64,000 bases of DNA, from the NCBI RefSeq assembly GCF_000422465.1, contig NZ_KE383845.1, positions 46,241-110,240 on the forward strand, in the 5' to 3' direction. The stretch's first letter is position 1; each line of letters begins with the position of its first letter. A program made the position numbers and the translations under genes. Shown here piece by piece: positions 61,994 through 64,000 of the stretch. The notes beneath the pieces are model-generated. The model saw only the letters and a list, made by a program, of their open reading frames with translations, searched no databases and was not told where the DNA came from. The DNA is from Paenibacillus harenae DSM 16969. GTDB taxonomy: Bacteria > Bacillota > Bacilli > Paenibacillales > Paenibacillaceae.

Positions 61994-62746
61994 TCAACCT
62001 TTCAATACAAATCGTCTGATAACCTCCGCTACGCCATGTTCGTCATTCGTCAGCGTAACAAAATTCGCGGCTTCCTTCACCGCGTCCTGCGCGTTCCCCA
62101 TCGCGACGCCAAGTCCCGCTTCGCGTATGGCGGCGATGTCGTTCAGGCTGTCTCCTACGGCAATAACCTCCGAAAGTCCGATGTTAAGAAGTCCGCAAAG
62201 CTCGCGAATGGCGGTTGCCTTCGAGACCCCCTTCGGATTCAGCTCGAGATTCGACGGCGACGAATTCGTAATTTCAAGCGCATCCCAGCTTTGCACTTCG
62301 GCCAGCAGTTGCTCCCTAATGCTGTCATCCTCCGTATAATAACCGAATTTCAGCCAATGATGGGCATCATAGTCGCCGGCAGGAGTGATCCATTTTTCTT
62401 TGTTATAAATATCATCCGTCGAATAAGCCCAAAACCAGGGCTCCTCATGCTTCAGCGCCAGCTCATGCAGCCTCTGCACGTACACCGGGCTTAAATGCGT
62501 CCGCTTATGCAGCACATGCGGCCGGTGCCAGATCTCGCTGCCGTTTACCGTAATCATCGGCGTATCCAGCTTTAATTGCTCGGCATATGGCAGCGCGCTG
62601 CGAAAGCCCCGGCCGGTCGAGAAGATGACGATGACGCCGGCGTCCAGCGCCTTCTGAATCCATTCCGCATTTTCCCGGCTAATCTCCGACTGCTCATTCA
62701 GAAGCGTCCCGTCCATATCGAGCGCTACCAGTTTGTAATCTCCCAA
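61994..62746 (-). CDS. HAD-superfamily phosphatase, Cof type
   Basis: The 250-residue protein has all four HAD motifs: DMDGTLL (Asp10 nucleophile, Asp12), VIFSTGRG (threonine), KATAIREL (lysine) and VAVGDSLNDIAAI (acidic pair). The C2-type cap lies between motifs two and three, as in sugar-phosphate phosphatases. Substrate is unknown. It is the first gene of the leftward four-gene run, with AAGGAGGC upstream. Confidence 0.88.
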   Translation of the reverse strand: MGDYKLVALDMDGTLLNEQSEISRENAEWIQKALDAGVIVIFSTGRGFRSALPYAEQLKLDTPMITVNGSEIWHRPHVLHKRTHLSPVYVQRLHELALKHEEPWFWAYSTDDIYNKEKWITPAGDYDAHHWLKFGYYTEDDSIREQLLAEVQSWDALEITNSSPSNLELNPKGVSKATAIRELCGLLNIGLSEVIAVGDSLNDIAAIREAGLGVAMGNAQDAVKEAANFVTLTNDEHGVAEVIRRFVLKG

Positions 62747-62865
62747 TATTGTGCCTCCTTACAAGGTGACTCGCAAGCGTTCGTTTACGAAATCATTAGC
62801 ATATGTTACTAGTAAATCATTTTAGCACATTCAAGTCAGATTCCAAACGACCGTCATTCACAAGA

Positions 62866-62893
62866 ATGAGCAAGCTTTCGCCGGTCAGCGTCA
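62866..62893. repeat. Inverted repeat between the HAD and binding-protein genes
   Basis: TGAGCAAGCT / AGCTTGCTCA ten-base arms around an eight-base-plus loop. There is no clear T-run on either side, so a weak terminator for the binding-protein gene or a simple stem. Confidence 0.5.
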
Positions 62894-62937
62894 GCTTGCT
62901 CATCCATTGTGTCATTCTCTTGCAATTGAAAAAAATA

Positions 62938-64000
62938 TTAGGAGGAAGCGTTGCCGGATTCCCCTCCCGAACCCTGCTTATCGGTACTCTCGTCAGCAGG
63001 ATCCTCCTTCAGCAGCAGCTCCTGCCCCTTTACCTGCAGCAGCTCGAGCGCTTCATCCAGCCCGGCCGTTCCGTCTTTTACCTTCTGCAGCTCCTGCCGG
63101 GCTGCCGTCGTGAATTCCATCCAGAAGTTTTCGGGCAGCTTGTCGTAATCCTTATAGGAGTCAAAGGTGCTCGGCTTCAAGCTGTAGAACGCCGCGTAAT
63201 TACGCTCTTCCTCATCCTTGATGTACTGCGTGCGCACGGGCATTCCGTTATAATTGTTTGATTTCGACTTAACCCTCGCATATTCGTCGCTCGTTACATA
63301 TTGCAGAAATTCCCAAGCCGCTTCCTTGTTCGGCGAATCCGCGCTTACGGCCAGCAGGTTATGGAATTGCATCATGTTGCTTTGGTCCGGGTTCTGCATG
63401 CCCACGGGGACGGTAACAAGATCCCATTGCTTCACAACCTTGTCCTTCACGCGGTCATTCTCCGTCGCCTGCTTGATTTGATTAATATAGTTGTTGTCCC
63501 CGATCGCCATGGCAAGACGCCCGGAGATGAAAGGATCCCTTAACAAATAATCCTCATACGAGCTGCTCTCGCCCATCGCCTCGTGGCTCATGTTCTCGAA
63601 GTAAAGCGCGTTCGACTCATGCGCGTCAAGCGCCGTCTGGAAGGCATTCTTCCACGCATCCGAGTTAATAGTCATCTGCTTCTGCGCGGCATTTACATAA
63701 TTGATGCCGTCTGCGGCCGCCAGCATGCTAGCCATTTCGAACAGATCGTCGGAGTAGCCCATCTTTAATCCATATATCCGATCCTTCGCGTCACCTTCGG
63801 TCGGGAAGCGTCGTGCCAGCTGAAGGACCTCGTTCCAGCTCATCTTATCGGTCGGGTACTCGATCTGGAATTGATCGAACAACTCCTTATTGTAGAACAA
63901 CACTTGGCTGTAGAAGTTCGGCGTAAGTCCGTATACTTTGCCGCCGCCCAGCTCTCTCAAATAATCGAGCATGCCGGGAATCAGACCTTCCGTGTCATAC
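62938..64000 (-). CDS. Extracellular solute-binding protein (N-terminus beyond the window)
   Basis: At least 354 codons of a family-1 sugar-type binding protein are present. The frame is open across the right window edge, so the start and signal peptide are missing from view. Readable pieces are KVYGLTPNFYSQVLFYNKELFDQFQIEYP, near the usual lobe border, and EAAWEFLQYVTSDEYARVKSK. The C-terminal tail is polar and acidic (DESTDKQGSGGESGNASS), unusual for this family. Its permeases would be expected elsewhere; they are not downstream. Confidence 0.85.
   Translation of the reverse strand, partial: YDTEGLIPGMLDYLRELGGGKVYGLTPNFYSQVLFYNKELFDQFQIEYPTDKMSWNEVLQLARRFPTEGDAKDRIYGLKMGYSDDLFEMASMLAAADGINYVNAAQKQMTINSDAWKNAFQTALDAHESNALYFENMSHEAMGESSSYEDYLLRDPFISGRLAMAIGDNNYINQIKQATENDRVKDKVVKQWDLVTVPVGMQNPDQSNMMQFHNLLAVSADSPNKEAAWEFLQYVTSDEYARVKSKSNNYNGMPVRTQYIKDEEERNYAAFYSLKPSTFDSYKDYDKLPENFWMEFTTAARQELQKVKDGTAGLDEALELLQVKGQELLLKEDPADESTDKQGSGGESGNASS

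Noticed and set aside
1-64000. CRISPR arrays, tRNA or rRNA genes, transposases, prophage genes
   Set aside because: No regularly spaced direct repeats, tRNA-like cloverleaf sequence, rRNA stretches or transposase motifs were seen on either strand.

Overview
The window looks like a chromosomal segment of a Gram-positive, endospore-forming, aerobic member of the Bacillales, most probably Paenibacillus or a close relative. This is inferred from the gene families: Sda, a YheC/YheD ATP-grasp protein, DnaB/DnaI primosome proteins, HemQ, YuiB/YumC/YutJ/YuzB/YutI orthologues, futalosine-type menaquinone synthesis (MqnE), Lpl-type polysaccharide ABC systems and a copper-amine-oxidase-like stalk lipoprotein. 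I see no rRNA, tRNA, CRISPR array, prophage or intact insertion sequence.

Layout. 1-430: hairpin repeats and a Fur box with a promoter pointing at the 3' end of sdhB. 428-4762: sdhCAB (minus) and a divergent LysR gene. 4820-7060: ktrB-ktrA potassium uptake behind a c-di-AMP (ydaO/yuaA) riboswitch. 7385-11200: a CPBP protease that overlaps uvrC tail to tail, then a YqzM-like peptide. 11297-14449: sulfate uptake (sbp, cysT, cysW, yezD). 14916-17836: dnaB-dnaI and yuiB. 18001-18747: hemQ. 18821-24901: an Lpl-type ABC importer with a membrane AraC regulator. 25135-27913: type-2 NADH dehydrogenase under a Rex-like box, and divergent ferredoxin-NADP reductase. 28073-28700: a cysteine-rich small protein whose ribosome site is buried in a long stem, and sda with four DnaA boxes. 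28830-38278: ATP-grasp, topB, a terpenoid-cyclase-fold protein, metallophosphoesterase, DUF6220, a response regulator and a UvrA-like ABC protein with a divergent tandem-MerR regulator. 39195-47391: a beta-1,2-glucan (sophorooligosaccharide) locus. 47476-48698: debris of a ger operon and an unknown anchored protein. 48875-58907: Fe-S carriers, MqnE, YutJ/YuzB/YutI, SDR, HEPN, UbiD, CtaA, a thioredoxin and a stalk lipoprotein. 59092-64000: SpoVB/MurJ-type flippase, ThuA, DUF456, HAD phosphatase and a truncated solute-binding protein.

Themes. Many genes serve respiration and redox: succinate dehydrogenase, NDH-2, Fnr, menaquinone, heme A, heme b and Fe-S carriers. Several have recognisable controls (Rex-like box at ndh, Fur box facing sdhB). 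The carbohydrate locus is the best-defined system. A LacI repressor, a GH94 1,2-beta-oligoglucan phosphorylase, a binding protein and two permeases are arranged around a divergent promoter pair with four CGAAACGTTT-type operators. A 33-codon leftover of a GH3 beta-glucosidase sits in front of the phosphorylase with an ATGA overlap.

Limits: all functions come from motif reading by eye, without database searches. Promoters and RNA folds are pattern calls.
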